Positions 18,679-28,792 of a stretch of 64,000 bases of DNA are shown here, piece after piece. The notes beneath the pieces are model-generated. The model worked only from the letters and a program-made list of their open reading frames with translations. It had not been told where the DNA came from and did no database searches. Source of the DNA: DATAUD01 sp036268455 (lineage in GTDB: Bacteria > Verrucomicrobiota > Verrucomicrobiia > Limisphaerales > Palsa-1400); the NCBI GenBank assembly GCA_036268455.1, contig DATAUD010000010.1:99648-163647 (forward strand), read 5' to 3'. A program made the position numbers and the translations under genes. Within the stretch, counting starts at the first letter, position 1. Each line of letters starts with the position of its first letter.

Positions 18679-19275
18679 ATGGTGTCCGCTCAGGAACAGA
18701 TGGACGCCGGACGCGCCAGAGGAATGGCGCAGAATGCTGTGATTCAAACAGAACAGACCGGCACAGCGTCCGGATGCGAGACGATGGAGCAGCTATTTGC
18801 GGCTTTGGAATCGTCTCTCCTGAGTTATGCCCTCCGGTTGACGGGGGAAATAAGCGTGGCGGAGGACGTCGTTCAGGAAGCTTTCATGAAATTGCAGGCC
18901 CAGTTCAAGGAGGTGCGCGATCCAAAGCGCTGGCTTTATAGAACCGCGCACAACCTCGCGCTCAATCACCGGCGCCAATCCCGGAAAATCATCCCGCTGG
19001 AACCGACCCCCGCCAGCGGCAACGAAGCCGCCGATACCCGTCTGACGCCGGATGAGCAGATTGCCCGTTCGGAAGGCATCAACCTGGTGCGGTTGACATT
19101 GGAAACATTGGATGAGCGCAGCCGCGAATTGATCCGGCTCAAGTTCACCGAGAATCTTTCCTACAAAGAAATCAGCCAGCGCACCGGATTGAAGACGGGG
19201 CACATTGGCTATCTGTTGCATCACGCGCTCAAGGAGATGGCCGATGAACTGGCCAAAAACGGAGTTGTGCCATGA
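18679..19275 (+). CDS. ECF-type RNA polymerase sigma factor
   Basis: The protein shows sigma region 2 (LLSYALRLTGEISVAEDVVQ, then EAFMKLQAQFKEVRDPKRWLY) and region 4 (TLDERSRELIRLKFTENLSY followed by KEISQRTGLKTGHIGYLL). The start is uncertain: the ATG at 18679 gives 198 residues, a GTG at 18649 is 10 codons earlier, and an ATG at 18784 lies directly before region 2. Its stop overlaps the next gene's ATG (ATGA at 19272-19275), so it is coupled to a protein whose N-terminus looks like a transmembrane anti-sigma factor. It probably directs transcription of its own operon. Confidence 0.9.
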   Translation: MVSAQEQMDAGRARGMAQNAVIQTEQTGTASGCETMEQLFAALESSLLSYALRLTGEISVAEDVVQEAFMKLQAQFKEVRDPKRWLYRTAHNLALNHRRQSRKIIPLEPTPASGNEAADTRLTPDEQIARSEGINLVRLTLETLDERSRELIRLKFTENLSYKEISQRTGLKTGHIGYLLHHALKEMADELAKNGVVP

Positions 19276-21986
19276 ATCCCGATTTGCCGCTCATGAAACG
19301 CGAAGACCTTGAGGCCAAGGTCACGGGCCTTTTGCTGGGCGAGTTGCCAGATGATGAAGCCGCCCTTCTGCGCGAATTGATCGCCCGGGACGCCGAGTTG
19401 GCCCGTTTGCGCGACCGGCTCAAGTTGACTCTCGAATTCCTGCGCGAAGCCACCGTCGCGTCTGATCCCGCGCCGTCCGCGCCGCAAAAAATGAGTGAAA
19501 GGCGCCGTGAAAAATTGCTGGCTCATTTTAAGACTGTCGCGCCTGCCCCGCGCTGGAAAATTTCGTGGGTGGCTGTGGCGGCGGTTTTGGCGGGAGGGGC
19601 TATTTTGACGGGACTGCTGCTTCCCGCGCTTTCCAGGGCAAAAATGCAGACACAAAGGGCCATGGCGGCTCATGTCGCGGAAGATGCTTTGCAACCACCC
19701 GCGGCATTACAATGGGCCGCCCCTGCGCTAGCAAGAGGAGGTGGCGGGGGTGCGTCGGGCAGCGCGGCACCGATGACACGGGAAGGGCGGGGGAGTATCG
19801 CTTTGCCGCGGTTGAAAGAGGCTGAAACAGACTCCGCATCTAACTTTTACGTGGATCATGATACCCGTCAAATGGTCGTCAGTGGTGATGTTTCCAAAGA
19901 CTACCCGAGTAATGGCGCGCATCCGATAAATTCAAACGAGCCAGCGGACATAACTTATGATTACCACAATCTGCCTATATCCCAGTTGGAAGACATCTAC
20001 CAGGGGTTGACTGGTCGAACCTTGCTTAAGGCCACGACCGGCTCGAGCAAAAAGGAACCCACTGTCACGCTGAAAATGGCTACCCCTATGACACGTTCGG
20101 AGGCAGTTACCGCGGTGGAAACGGTGCTGGGCATGAACGGAATCACTGTGGTCCCCGTCGGTGACAAGTTCGCCAAAGTTGTCACGGAGCATTACGCATG
20201 GTCGGAGGGCGGTCTTAGTTCCGCCAATCCCAATCCGCCAGAAACCGGGAAAATGGCGACCCGGATTGTTCAAGTCACAAACACCGAACTGGCAGACGTA
20301 ACCAACGCGCTCAAACCTTTCGCCGGAAGAGACAACAGCGGCGCCATTAAACCGGCGGTTATCAATCTCAAGTACGCTCAGGCTTCCGACATTGCCGATG
20401 CGCTCAAAGCTTTGGGCGCCAGTGGAGGCACTTCCGTTGGAAAAAGCTCAACTTCCCCAGTTACCGCCAGCCGCGGCACATTTCAGAATAATCTCGCCCG
20501 CAGCAAGTTTTCCGGCCAGGCAAAGGTCATCGTCGACGAACGAAACAACTCGCTGCTGGTTTTTGCCGGCGGCAGCGACAGAGAAAAAATTGACGACATC
20601 GTCAACAAACTCGACGTCGCCCCGCAACAAGCTGTTTCTCAGCCGGCAACGCCGCAGCCGGAAGTCCTAACGAGCAGCAATGCTTTCTCCACGTTCTCGC
20701 TCAATGTCAGCGATGCTTCGTTCAAGCTGGCGCAGGCGAGCTTGCGAAATGGCATCATGCCCGATCCTGCCGGCATCCGCAGCGAGGAATTCATCAACGC
20801 TTTTGATTATCGGGACCCAGAACCTCCTCCGGGTGCGCCAATCGGCTTTTCCTGGGACCAAGCCCGGTATCCCTTCGCGCACAATCGCGATTTGCTTCGC
20901 TTCAGCGTCAAGACGGCGGCACAGGGGCGCCAGGCCGGACGTCCGCTTAATCTGGTTTTGCTCCTGGACAAGTCCGGTTCAATGGAACGGGCCGACCGCG
21001 TGGAGATCATTCATCAGGCTTTGCGCGTGCTGGCTTCGCAGTTGCAGGCGCAGGACACCCTTAGTGTGGTGGTCTTCGCCCGCACGGCGCGTCTATGGGT
21101 GGATGGCGTGGCGGGCAGCCAGGCGGGCGACATTGCCAATCGTTTGGACAGCCTTACGCCCGAAGGCGGCACCAATCTGGAAGAGGCCATGAAGCTGGCG
21201 TACGAAACCGCGTTGCGCCATTACCTGGCCAACGGCGAAAATCGCGTGGCGCTTCTCACCGATGGCGCAGCCAACCTCGGCAATGCCGATCCGGAGACGC
21301 TCAAACAAAAAGTTGAGGCTAATCAAAAGCAAGGCATCGCGCTGGATTGTTTTGGAATTGGCTGGGACGGTTATAACGACACTTTGATGGAGACGCTTTC
21401 GCGGGCGGGCAATGGCCGTTACGGATTCATCAATACGCCGGAGGAGGCCGCCACGGAGTTCGCCGGACAATTGGCCGGCGCGCTTCGTGTCGCGGCGTCG
21501 GACGTGAAGGTGCAAGTGGAGTTCAATCCCAATCGGGTGACGGCCTACCGGCAGATTGGTTACGCCAAACATCAATTGAAGAAGGAGCAATTCCGCGACA
21601 ACACTGTGGCCGCAGCGCAAATCGGCGCGGCCGAATCCGGCACCGCCCTCTACACGGTGGAAATCAATCCGGCCGGCGACGGCCCGCTTTGCACGGTGCG
21701 AGTGCGTTTTCGCGCGCCTGGGACGACCGATTACCAGGAGCGCGCCTGGGACGTGCCTTACAACGGGGCGGCGGGGGCGCTCGACCAAGCCAGCCCCTCG
21801 ATGCGGCTGGCGGCGACCGCGTCCGCCTTTTCCGAATGGCTGGCGGGCAGTCCTTATGCCGGCGAAGTTTCGCCCGATTCATTGCTGGGGTATTTGCGGG
21901 ATGTTCCTGAAATCTACGGCGCCGATACCCGCCCAAAAAACCTCGAATGGATGATCCGCCAGGCCAAGAGCATTTCCGGAAAATAA
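19272..21986 (+). CDS. Anti-sigma-like / secretin-N / von Willebrand A fusion protein
   Basis: The 904-residue protein joins parts that are usually separate. Residues 1-95 form a charged helical segment like a zinc-less anti-sigma domain (LLLGELPDDEAALLRELIA), followed by one membrane helix at about 99-120. Residues about 230-310 and 330-450 resemble secretin/STN N-domains (YDYHNLPISQLEDIYQGLTG; VIVDERNNSLLVFAGG). From about 475 it matches YfbK-type proteins: an N-terminal vWF-artg-like domain, a vWA domain with the metal-site motif DKSGS at 566-570 and TDGAANLGNAD, and a DUF3520-like tail. The N-terminus would be cytoplasmic and the rest extracytoplasmic. It is coupled to the ECF sigma gene upstream and the giant membrane protein 16 nt downstream. 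Domain identities are by eye; the regulatory role is inferred. Confidence 0.82.
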   Translation: MNPDLPLMKREDLEAKVTGLLLGELPDDEAALLRELIARDAELARLRDRLKLTLEFLREATVASDPAPSAPQKMSERRREKLLAHFKTVAPAPRWKISWVAVAAVLAGGAILTGLLLPALSRAKMQTQRAMAAHVAEDALQPPAALQWAAPALARGGGGGASGSAAPMTREGRGSIALPRLKEAETDSASNFYVDHDTRQMVVSGDVSKDYPSNGAHPINSNEPADITYDYHNLPISQLEDIYQGLTGRTLLKATTGSSKKEPTVTLKMATPMTRSEAVTAVETVLGMNGITVVPVGDKFAKVVTEHYAWSEGGLSSANPNPPETGKMATRIVQVTNTELADVTNALKPFAGRDNSGAIKPAVINLKYAQASDIADALKALGASGGTSVGKSSTSPVTASRGTFQNNLARSKFSGQAKVIVDERNNSLLVFAGGSDREKIDDIVNKLDVAPQQAVSQPATPQPEVLTSSNAFSTFSLNVSDASFKLAQASLRNGIMPDPAGIRSEEFINAFDYRDPEPPPGAPIGFSWDQARYPFAHNRDLLRFSVKTAAQGRQAGRPLNLVLLLDKSGSMERADRVEIIHQALRVLASQLQAQDTLSVVVFARTARLWVDGVAGSQAGDIANRLDSLTPEGGTNLEEAMKLAYETALRHYLANGENRVALLTDGAANLGNADPETLKQKVEANQKQGIALDCFGIGWDGYNDTLMETLSRAGNGRYGFINTPEEAATEFAGQLAGALRVAASDVKVQVEFNPNRVTAYRQIGYAKHQLKKEQFRDNTVAAAQIGAAESGTALYTVEINPAGDGPLCTVRVRFRAPGTTDYQERAWDVPYNGAAGALDQASPSMRLAATASAFSEWLAGSPYAGEVSPDSLLGYLRDVPEIYGADTRPKNLEWMIRQAKSISGK

Positions 21987-22002
21987 AGGAGAAAGGTTAA
22001 TT

Positions 22003-25000
22003 ATGAACTCAACCAGGAATTCAATGCGTTCCTTGCCGCTGATACTTTGTCTGCTTTTCGCCGCGAGGTTCGTGGGCGCATCCAGCGCGAAGGAACCCCA
22101 GGTCACGCTGCAAGATTTTAAACTCGTCGGCGATCTTACCAAAGAGAGCGCCACATTTACGCTGACTGCCACGGCGCGGATGGAAAATCCTCGCGGCGGA
22201 TCGTTTGACTTGCTTTCGGGGCAGATTGCCCTTACGGCCATCGAACTAGACCCGAAGGTCCATATGCGTGTGGACGGAGATCATTTTGTGCTGGCGTTCG
22301 ACCGGCGCGGCGAATTCCCCATTCGCGTCCAATTCAGTGCAGCCATCACACAGGCGGACGGCTGGAGCGCGGTTGGTTTTCGCGTGGCGCCGGGAGTTTT
22401 GCAGTCGGTCATGCTGCGGGGGTTGGCGGCGGATTCGCAATTCAAATTCCCGGGCGCGGCGCGGCTGGATCGCCAGGGCGCGGATTTCGCCAGTTATCTG
22501 CCGGCGGACGGAGCGGTCTATCTTTCGTGGAAAGAAGCGCGGCGCGAAACAGGGGGGAAACTGTTTTTTTTCACCGAGATGCTGGCGCAAATCAGCGTCA
22601 GCCCCGGCCTGATGCGACAGGTGGCGCTGCTCAATTTTAAAGTGATGCAGGGCGAATTGACGCGTGTTTCGGCGCGGTTGCGCGGCGCGGGAGAAATCAC
22701 CCGCGTGCAGGGCGATCAGGTGCTGGCCTGGAACATCGAACCGGTGGCGGACTCGGAAGATCGCCGTCTGGTCATCCAATTGAACCAGCCGCAGAAGGAC
22801 CAATTCTCGGTGCAGGTGCAGGCGCAGTCTTCGCTTGGGGCATTCCCTCAAACGGCGGACGCCTTGCGATTAATTCCCGAAAAAACCACTGGGTTTTCAG
22901 GCTCTGTGCGCATCGTCAATGAAGGGGCTGTGCGGTTGGAAGTGACCGGTGCGGGCGGAATGTCGCAAATCTCTCCCGAACAATTTCCGGAGAGCGACGC
23001 GACGCGAGCGGCTTTTCGCGCCGGGGGCAATCAGTGTTTTGCCTTTCATTTCGCGGGGGCGGATTACGCGTTGCGCATTCAGGCCGACCAAATTTTGCCT
23101 GAACTCTCGGCCTCGGAACTGCTGGCTTATCGCTATGGAGAAAACGAGCTGGCAATCGACGCGGAAATCGAATTGGACATTCGCGAGGCGCCGTTGCGCG
23201 AACTATTGTTGCGCGTGCCCAAAGGCTATGCCGTTGCCCGGCTCAACGCCCCGTCGTTAAGCGACAGTGATTATTCTCTCAGTGGGGCAGGGGATGGGTT
23301 GCAAGCCGAGTTGCGGCTTACGTTTGGCCAGCCGCTGTCCGGTCGCCAATTGGTGCAGATTCGCCTTGAGCGCAACCAGGGCCTGGGCGAAACGAACTGG
23401 ACATTGCCCCGCATTGATATTGCAAAGGCATCCACCGTCCACGGATTTGTCGGGCTAACGTCCGATCCTGGGTTTCGGTTGACAACGGAACGGACGGAGG
23501 CACTGACCGAGATAGCTCCCGCTTTTTATCCGGGCACACTGTCCGGCATCCAGGCGGCGTTTCGGGTGACCGAGGCCGCCTGGTCGGCCACGGCGCGTGT
23601 GGAGCGATTGCCGCAAACGGTGCAGGCGGATGCGCTTCATCTGTTTTCCATCGGAGAGGGGATCGCGTATGGCAGCAGCATCATCAATTACATTGTTTCC
23701 GGCGCGCCGGTGTCATCGTTCCGGATTGAATTGGCCAATGAATACGCGAATGTTGAATTTACGGGGAAGGACATCCGAAGCTGGCAAACCAACAACGGAG
23801 GCTACATTGTCCAACTGCATACGCCGGTGTCCGGCGCTTACACCTTGCTGGCGACCTACGAACGGCCCTTCAAGGCCCATGGTGAAACTCTGTCCTTCAC
23901 CGGCGCGCGTCCGCTGGACTGCCAATCCGAGCAAGGTTACACGCTCGTCACCAGCGACTATCAATTCCAGGTCACGCCCGCCGAAATTTCCACCGGCCTG
24001 CTCCCGCTTGAGACGGGCGAAGTGCCGCACGAGTACCGGCTTTTTTCCGACGCGCCCGTTCTCGCGGCTTATCGTTACGCGGCGCGTCCGTTCAATTTGA
24101 AGCTCACCCTCAGTCCGCTGGCGCAGGAGGATTCGCTTAATCAAATTGTTGACCGCGCATCGCTCGAAACGCGGATTTCCAAGGAGGGGCAGGCCGTGAC
24201 GGCCATTCGGTATTTCATCAAAAATCGCGGCGCTCCGCACTTCCGCCTGACCATTCCCACAGGGGCGCAATTGTGGTCCGCCACCGTCAATGGCGTTGAA
24301 GCAGTGCCCGTCTCCGACGGCGCCGCCAGTCTCATTCCTCTGCCGCAAAACGCCGATCCGAACGCTGTGCTGGAGTTGGATTTGAAAATGGCCGCCGCCG
24401 CGAGCGATCCGCGGCATGTCCGTGTCGAAGCCCCAGTCACGGATCCGCCAGTGATGCTGGCCGAATGGAAGCTGGAGCCGGACACCGGCCAGCGGCTGAT
24501 TTATCAAGACGGTTCGATCATGCCGGCCGTCGGTATCACGGACGTTTCGGGCTTCGCGCAATTGGCGCGGCTTTTATCGCACAAGGGTTGGGAACAATCC
24601 ATGGCTCACCTGCCCGCGGCGATCACTTTGCTTGCGCCGGTTCAGCAGTCTGGCAGCGCCCTGCGTGTCGCGGTGCTCAATGTCGCGGACAAAACAACGG
24701 CGTTTACGGTGCTGGGATGGATTTGGCCGGGCTTGCTTGGGCTGGCGGTGTGGATCTGCGGCCTCACCACCCGGGGCAGGCTCTTTCAATTTGCGGGGCA
24801 GGTTTGCGGCTGGACTTTCCTCGCTTGGGCGGCGTTGAGAATCCCCAATGGCGCGGGAATCTTTTTCTACGTCGTGTTGGCTTTCGTGCTACTCCACGCG
24901 GGCGTGCCGGCGTGGCACCGAATCCGGCGCTGGTCGCGCGTGCCCGTGCCTGCCGCAGCTACATTAATCATGGCCAGCCTCTTATGTTTTGGCGGCGCAG

Positions 25001-28000
25001 CCAGGGGTCGCGCCGCGGAGGCGCCTGCCATGCCGGATTCCGTTTCGCAGACGGTGCGTGTGGAGGACAAGTTCGTTTTGGGCGACGCCAAAATTCATTG
25101 GCAGGCCGTCAAGGGGCAATCGCTTCCTCTCTTGTCCTCCAACGCCGTGTTGACGAGCACTACGTACTTGTTGAAGGCGTTTGATTTGGTTCCGGCGGCG
25201 GGCGCGCAACGATTGGTGGCACGCAAGAGCGGCGCGTTCGACATTGAGGTGCGCTACGAAACGCGGGTTTCCACCGACCAGGGTGAGAGCGGGTTCACGT
25301 TACCGACTCCTTGCGGCCTGATCCATAGGCTGGAGCTTACGGTGGTGAATCTTGACGTGGATATCGAGTCGCCGCAGGCCGTCTCGGTGCAATGCGACCA
25401 CGCCACCACCAACAGCGTGGCGAATGTAGTATTGACTCCAGCGCAGGCGCGCATCAACTGGAGGCCGCGCAGCCGGGATGTCACCAAGGAGAAGGCGGTG
25501 TTTTACGCGGAAGTCTCACCTCTTTACATTCCCTCGGCTGGAGTTATCGAGGGCATGCATTACGTCTCCATCCGCCCAGCCCAAGGCGAAGTGGACGAAC
25601 TGCTTGTTCGCGTCCCCATGGGACAGACCATCACCGACGTAGCGGACCCAGTCGGCCGCGGTTCCGTGGTCTCCCTTTGGAGATTCGACCCAGACACGCG
25701 CCGATTGCGGATCACACTGAACCCGCCGCAATCGCGCCCGTTTGTCGTCGTGGTGCGTTCGCAGGCCGCGACGGATCCGCTGCCTTTGAAGAAAACGCTG
25801 GGCCTGATGGTTGTCGATAAGGCCGTCAGCCAGATTGGTCTGGCCGGCATCGCCACTGGCGGTGACGTGCAATTGGACGCCGTCAGCGCCCCGTCGTTTT
25901 CGTCGATTAACCTAGAAGATTTCCCCGGAGACGCCGTTGCCGCGCTTCAGGGAGAAATTCCCGGGTTGACGTTGCGCCGCGCTTTCCGCTACACGAACAC
26001 CCAGGCCGTCATCACCATCAATGCCTCGTCCGTGCAACCGGACGTTCGCATTCAAACCGACGACACCTTGTCACTCGGCGAGGACCACACCGTTTTGGCG
26101 GACAATTTTACCGCCGAAATCACGCGCGCCGGAATCTTCGACTTGAGCTTTTTGATGCCGCCCGGTTTTGACGTCGAGTCGATCGGCGGCGCGGCTTTGA
26201 GCCAGTGGACTGAATCGAAGACCGCCACCGGACGCATCATTACGTTGCATTTGCCGGGCAAAACCCAAGGCGCGCAATCCTTTGCCATCACTTTATCCGG
26301 GCCGGGCGTGAAGAACGCGCGCGGGTGGGCGACGCCGCAAATCGTTCTGCGCGAAGCCACCAAGCAGCAGAGAACCTTGCTCGTCGTGCCGGAGCAGGGG
26401 ATGCGCCTCCAAATTGCCGCGCGGGAAGGTTACACGCAACTGGATCCGCAGAAATCGGGCATCCGCCAGAAAGGCGTGCTCGCGTTTCGCGCCCTCCAGG
26501 TTCCGGCGCGTCTGACATTGGACATCGATCAAGTTGATCCCTGGGTGCAAGTCAACGGCTGGCAAAATGTCGCGATCAACGAAGCCGAGGAAAAGACCAC
26601 AGCCAATTTACAATATCAGATCGAAAACACCGGGCTGAAATCGTTTCGCCTTTTTCTTCCCGTTGAGGCCGAAGGCGTGGATTTCCACGGAGATCAGGTC
26701 GGCGATTTTCTTCCGACACCCGGCGCAGTCACCAACCAAATGCAGGCATGGGAAGTAAAGTTGCGCCGCCGAGTCATCGGCCCTTTCCTCCTCCAGGTTG
26801 TCTATCAAACTCCGTTGCCTGCGCGCGCCACCCAAACGGTATTGCGCGGAATCCAGGCGCTGGACGTAAACTCGCAACGCGGATTCCTGACCGTGCAATC
26901 TGATCCGCGGCTCGAAGTCACGGTGGACTCCACACCGCCCGCCTTGCAGCCCGCCGAATGGCAGAGCATCCCGCGCGAACTTCAAAAAGATTCGCCGTCC
27001 GCCGCCAGCCTGACCTACCGGCTGATCGAGCCTTCATTCCAGCTTTCGTTGAAACTGGCGCGCCATGAGGTTGCGAAATTGTTGCCCGCCCACGTCAACA
27101 ATATCACTTTCAACTCGGTCGTGTCCGACGACGGAGTCATGCTCACGCAAGCGCGTCTGGAAATCATTCCCGGCGACAAGCGCCTGCTCAGCGTGGCGTT
27201 GCCGCCGGACGCCCGCTTCTGGTTCGCCTTCGTCAACGACAACGGCGTCTGGCCATGGCACGACAGCGCCAATGTCCTCATCCCATTGGAACAACAGGTC
27301 GGCGGAGACAAACCCGCAACGGTGGAAATCTATTACGGTTGCCAGGCCGGCACAACGCTCGGACGCGAATTGGACTTGAACATGGCCGCGCCCAAATTTG
27401 ATCTGCCGCTGGAAAACATCACCTGGCGAATTTCTTTGAGCGACAAATGGCATATCCAACATTACGCCGGCGCGCTCCAGTTCCAAAAGCAGGAGGAGTC
27501 GCCAGGCGAGGCCGTGGCCAGCCCGCAATATTATCTTGACAGCGAAAAGACCCGGCGCCAGGCGCGCGCGCAGGAAGCGCAGGACTTCATGGCTTTGGGC
27601 AACAGTTCGTTGGAAAAGGGCGACCCGCAACAAGCCCGCCGCGCCTTCCAATCGGCCTTTGGACTTTCGACCGACGACGCCGCATTCAACGAGGACGCGC
27701 GCGTGCAACTGCACAAGATCAAATTGCAAGAGGCGCTGATCGGTTTCGACGCCCGCCAATCCGGCGCCGCCGGGGCGCTGGGAGCAAAACTCCGCGCCTT
27801 GTGCGATCGCCAGGACCTTAATTACACTCAACAGGACGCCAAAGATATCATTGACATAAACAGCGCCGAGGACAACGCCGCGTTCATGCGTCTCTCAGAG
27901 AAACTGATCCAACAGCAAGACGCCGCCGTGAGCATTCCCGCCGCAATCCGGGCGAGCATTCCGCAACAAGGCCAGATGCTCACTTTTCACCGCGCCGTGG

Positions 28001-28152
28001 CCGTCAACGAGTGGGCTGATTTAAGAATCGCCCTGCAAGCCACGATGGTCAGGACGGCGTCAGGGGGAATTCGTTTGCTGATACTGTTGGGCGCCGGCGT
28101 ATTTTTTTCAGTTTTTGGCGCAGCCTTTTCGCGCATGACTTCGAGAACATGA
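22003..28152 (+). CDS. Giant membrane-anchored protein of unknown function
   Basis: The 2049-residue protein has a signal peptide (LPLILCLLFAARFVGASSA), a beta-rich extracytoplasmic half to about residue 895, several hydrophobic helices at about 902-1000 (WIWPGLLGLAVWICGL; GIFFYVVLAFVLLHAG) and then a sequence like a second signal peptide (TLIMASLLCFGGAARGRAAEA). A second beta-rich half follows, with a TPR-like helical part near 1850-1990 (ALGNSSLEKGDPQQARRAF) and a C-terminal membrane helix (LLILLGAGVFFSVFGAAF). I recognise no family. The layout suggests two ancestral exported proteins fused in tandem. It is last in the sigma / vWA-fusion operon, so it is probably a structural partner of, or client for, the vWA protein. 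Confidence 0.8.
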   Translation: MNSTRNSMRSLPLILCLLFAARFVGASSAKEPQVTLQDFKLVGDLTKESATFTLTATARMENPRGGSFDLLSGQIALTAIELDPKVHMRVDGDHFVLAFDRRGEFPIRVQFSAAITQADGWSAVGFRVAPGVLQSVMLRGLAADSQFKFPGAARLDRQGADFASYLPADGAVYLSWKEARRETGGKLFFFTEMLAQISVSPGLMRQVALLNFKVMQGELTRVSARLRGAGEITRVQGDQVLAWNIEPVADSEDRRLVIQLNQPQKDQFSVQVQAQSSLGAFPQTADALRLIPEKTTGFSGSVRIVNEGAVRLEVTGAGGMSQISPEQFPESDATRAAFRAGGNQCFAFHFAGADYALRIQADQILPELSASELLAYRYGENELAIDAEIELDIREAPLRELLLRVPKGYAVARLNAPSLSDSDYSLSGAGDGLQAELRLTFGQPLSGRQLVQIRLERNQGLGETNWTLPRIDIAKASTVHGFVGLTSDPGFRLTTERTEALTEIAPAFYPGTLSGIQAAFRVTEAAWSATARVERLPQTVQADALHLFSIGEGIAYGSSIINYIVSGAPVSSFRIELANEYANVEFTGKDIRSWQTNNGGYIVQLHTPVSGAYTLLATYERPFKAHGETLSFTGARPLDCQSEQGYTLVTSDYQFQVTPAEISTGLLPLETGEVPHEYRLFSDAPVLAAYRYAARPFNLKLTLSPLAQEDSLNQIVDRASLETRISKEGQAVTAIRYFIKNRGAPHFRLTIPTGAQLWSATVNGVEAVPVSDGAASLIPLPQNADPNAVLELDLKMAAAASDPRHVRVEAPVTDPPVMLAEWKLEPDTGQRLIYQDGSIMPAVGITDVSGFAQLARLLSHKGWEQSMAHLPAAITLLAPVQQSGSALRVAVLNVADKTTAFTVLGWIWPGLLGLAVWICGLTTRGRLFQFAGQVCGWTFLAWAALRIPNGAGIFFYVVLAFVLLHAGVPAWHRIRRWSRVPVPAAATLIMASLLCFGGAARGRAAEAPAMPDSVSQTVRVEDKFVLGDAKIHWQAVKGQSLPLLSSNAVLTSTTYLLKAFDLVPAAGAQRLVARKSGAFDIEVRYETRVSTDQGESGFTLPTPCGLIHRLELTVVNLDVDIESPQAVSVQCDHATTNSVANVVLTPAQARINWRPRSRDVTKEKAVFYAEVSPLYIPSAGVIEGMHYVSIRPAQGEVDELLVRVPMGQTITDVADPVGRGSVVSLWRFDPDTRRLRITLNPPQSRPFVVVVRSQAATDPLPLKKTLGLMVVDKAVSQIGLAGIATGGDVQLDAVSAPSFSSINLEDFPGDAVAALQGEIPGLTLRRAFRYTNTQAVITINASSVQPDVRIQTDDTLSLGEDHTVLADNFTAEITRAGIFDLSFLMPPGFDVESIGGAALSQWTESKTATGRIITLHLPGKTQGAQSFAITLSGPGVKNARGWATPQIVLREATKQQRTLLVVPEQGMRLQIAAREGYTQLDPQKSGIRQKGVLAFRALQVPARLTLDIDQVDPWVQVNGWQNVAINEAEEKTTANLQYQIENTGLKSFRLFLPVEAEGVDFHGDQVGDFLPTPGAVTNQMQAWEVKLRRRVIGPFLLQVVYQTPLPARATQTVLRGIQALDVNSQRGFLTVQSDPRLEVTVDSTPPALQPAEWQSIPRELQKDSPSAASLTYRLIEPSFQLSLKLARHEVAKLLPAHVNNITFNSVVSDDGVMLTQARLEIIPGDKRLLSVALPPDARFWFAFVNDNGVWPWHDSANVLIPLEQQVGGDKPATVEIYYGCQAGTTLGRELDLNMAAPKFDLPLENITWRISLSDKWHIQHYAGALQFQKQEESPGEAVASPQYYLDSEKTRRQARAQEAQDFMALGNSSLEKGDPQQARRAFQSAFGLSTDDAAFNEDARVQLHKIKLQEALIGFDARQSGAAGALGAKLRALCDRQDLNYTQQDAKDIIDINSAEDNAAFMRLSEKLIQQQDAAVSIPAAIRASIPQQGQMLTFHRAVAVNEWADLRIALQATMVRTASGGIRLLILLGAGVFFSVFGAAFSRMTSRT

Positions 28153-28171
28153 GCCGGCCAGCAATTTGAAT

Positions 28172-28792
28172 TCAGGCCGCCGGGAGCGATCGAGAGCGTT
28201 TTTTAGTGATCAGAATGCCTACGATCAATCCAAATACCACTCCGGCGGCGGCGCCGCCAATTCCGAATAATAATTTGGCCTTTGCCAATTGGAGAGACAC
28301 GAAGACGTTATTGACTGGATCCATCGCCGCCTCCATGCGAATGACTTTCCAATTTCCATCTTCTTTATGGCAAACGGCGGTCCACAGCGAATTAAAGCGC
28401 AGGTCTTTTCCATTGCCCAGATGAAGCACATCGTCGGTGGAGCCGCGAGACACGGCCAAGTCGTCGTGGTACAAATCGGTCTTATCCAGGTTCACGGTTA
28501 CGTGGTAGCCGCCTCCGGGACCAATGAGATTTTGGATTTTTCCCCAATAAGCTTTTAGTCCATCCATTCCTTTGACTTCCTCGCCTGTTACCATGACCGC
28601 CGTGGCGTCTTTGTCCACGTTGGGGGACATTTTTGTCAGATCGCCGGAATTTACCGCCTCCATATAATTTGTTCGAAGCATGTGGAGAGCAGTGCGGTCG
28701 GCCATTTCGTCGGCGCGGGCGGAAAGCCCGAAGCAGATTTCAAAAATTGCCGCGATTATCAAAATAATTAAAATGTTTTGTTCTGTTTTCAT
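28172..28792 (-). CDS. Exported NTF2-like (SnoaL/DUF4440-type) protein with C-terminal membrane helix
   Basis: The 206-residue protein has an N-terminal signal or anchor (ILIILIIAAIFEICFGLSARA) and an NTF2-like body with the usual pattern NYMEAVNSGDLTKMSPNVDK, DGLKAYWGKI and SLWTAVCHKEDGNWKVIRME. A C-terminal helix (LLFGIGGAAAGVVFGLIVGI) is followed by KKRSRS. NTF2-like domains bind small hydrophobic molecules or act as isomerases or cyclases; no specific activity can be assigned. It is the last gene of the minus-strand lipid cluster, with an ATGA overlap with the PAP2-like gene (28789-28792), which ties it to that pathway. Confidence 0.75.
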   Translation of the reverse strand: MKTEQNILIILIIAAIFEICFGLSARADEMADRTALHMLRTNYMEAVNSGDLTKMSPNVDKDATAVMVTGEEVKGMDGLKAYWGKIQNLIGPGGGYHVTVNLDKTDLYHDDLAVSRGSTDDVLHLGNGKDLRFNSLWTAVCHKEDGNWKVIRMEAAMDPVNNVFVSLQLAKAKLLFGIGGAAAGVVFGLIVGILITKKRSRSLPAA

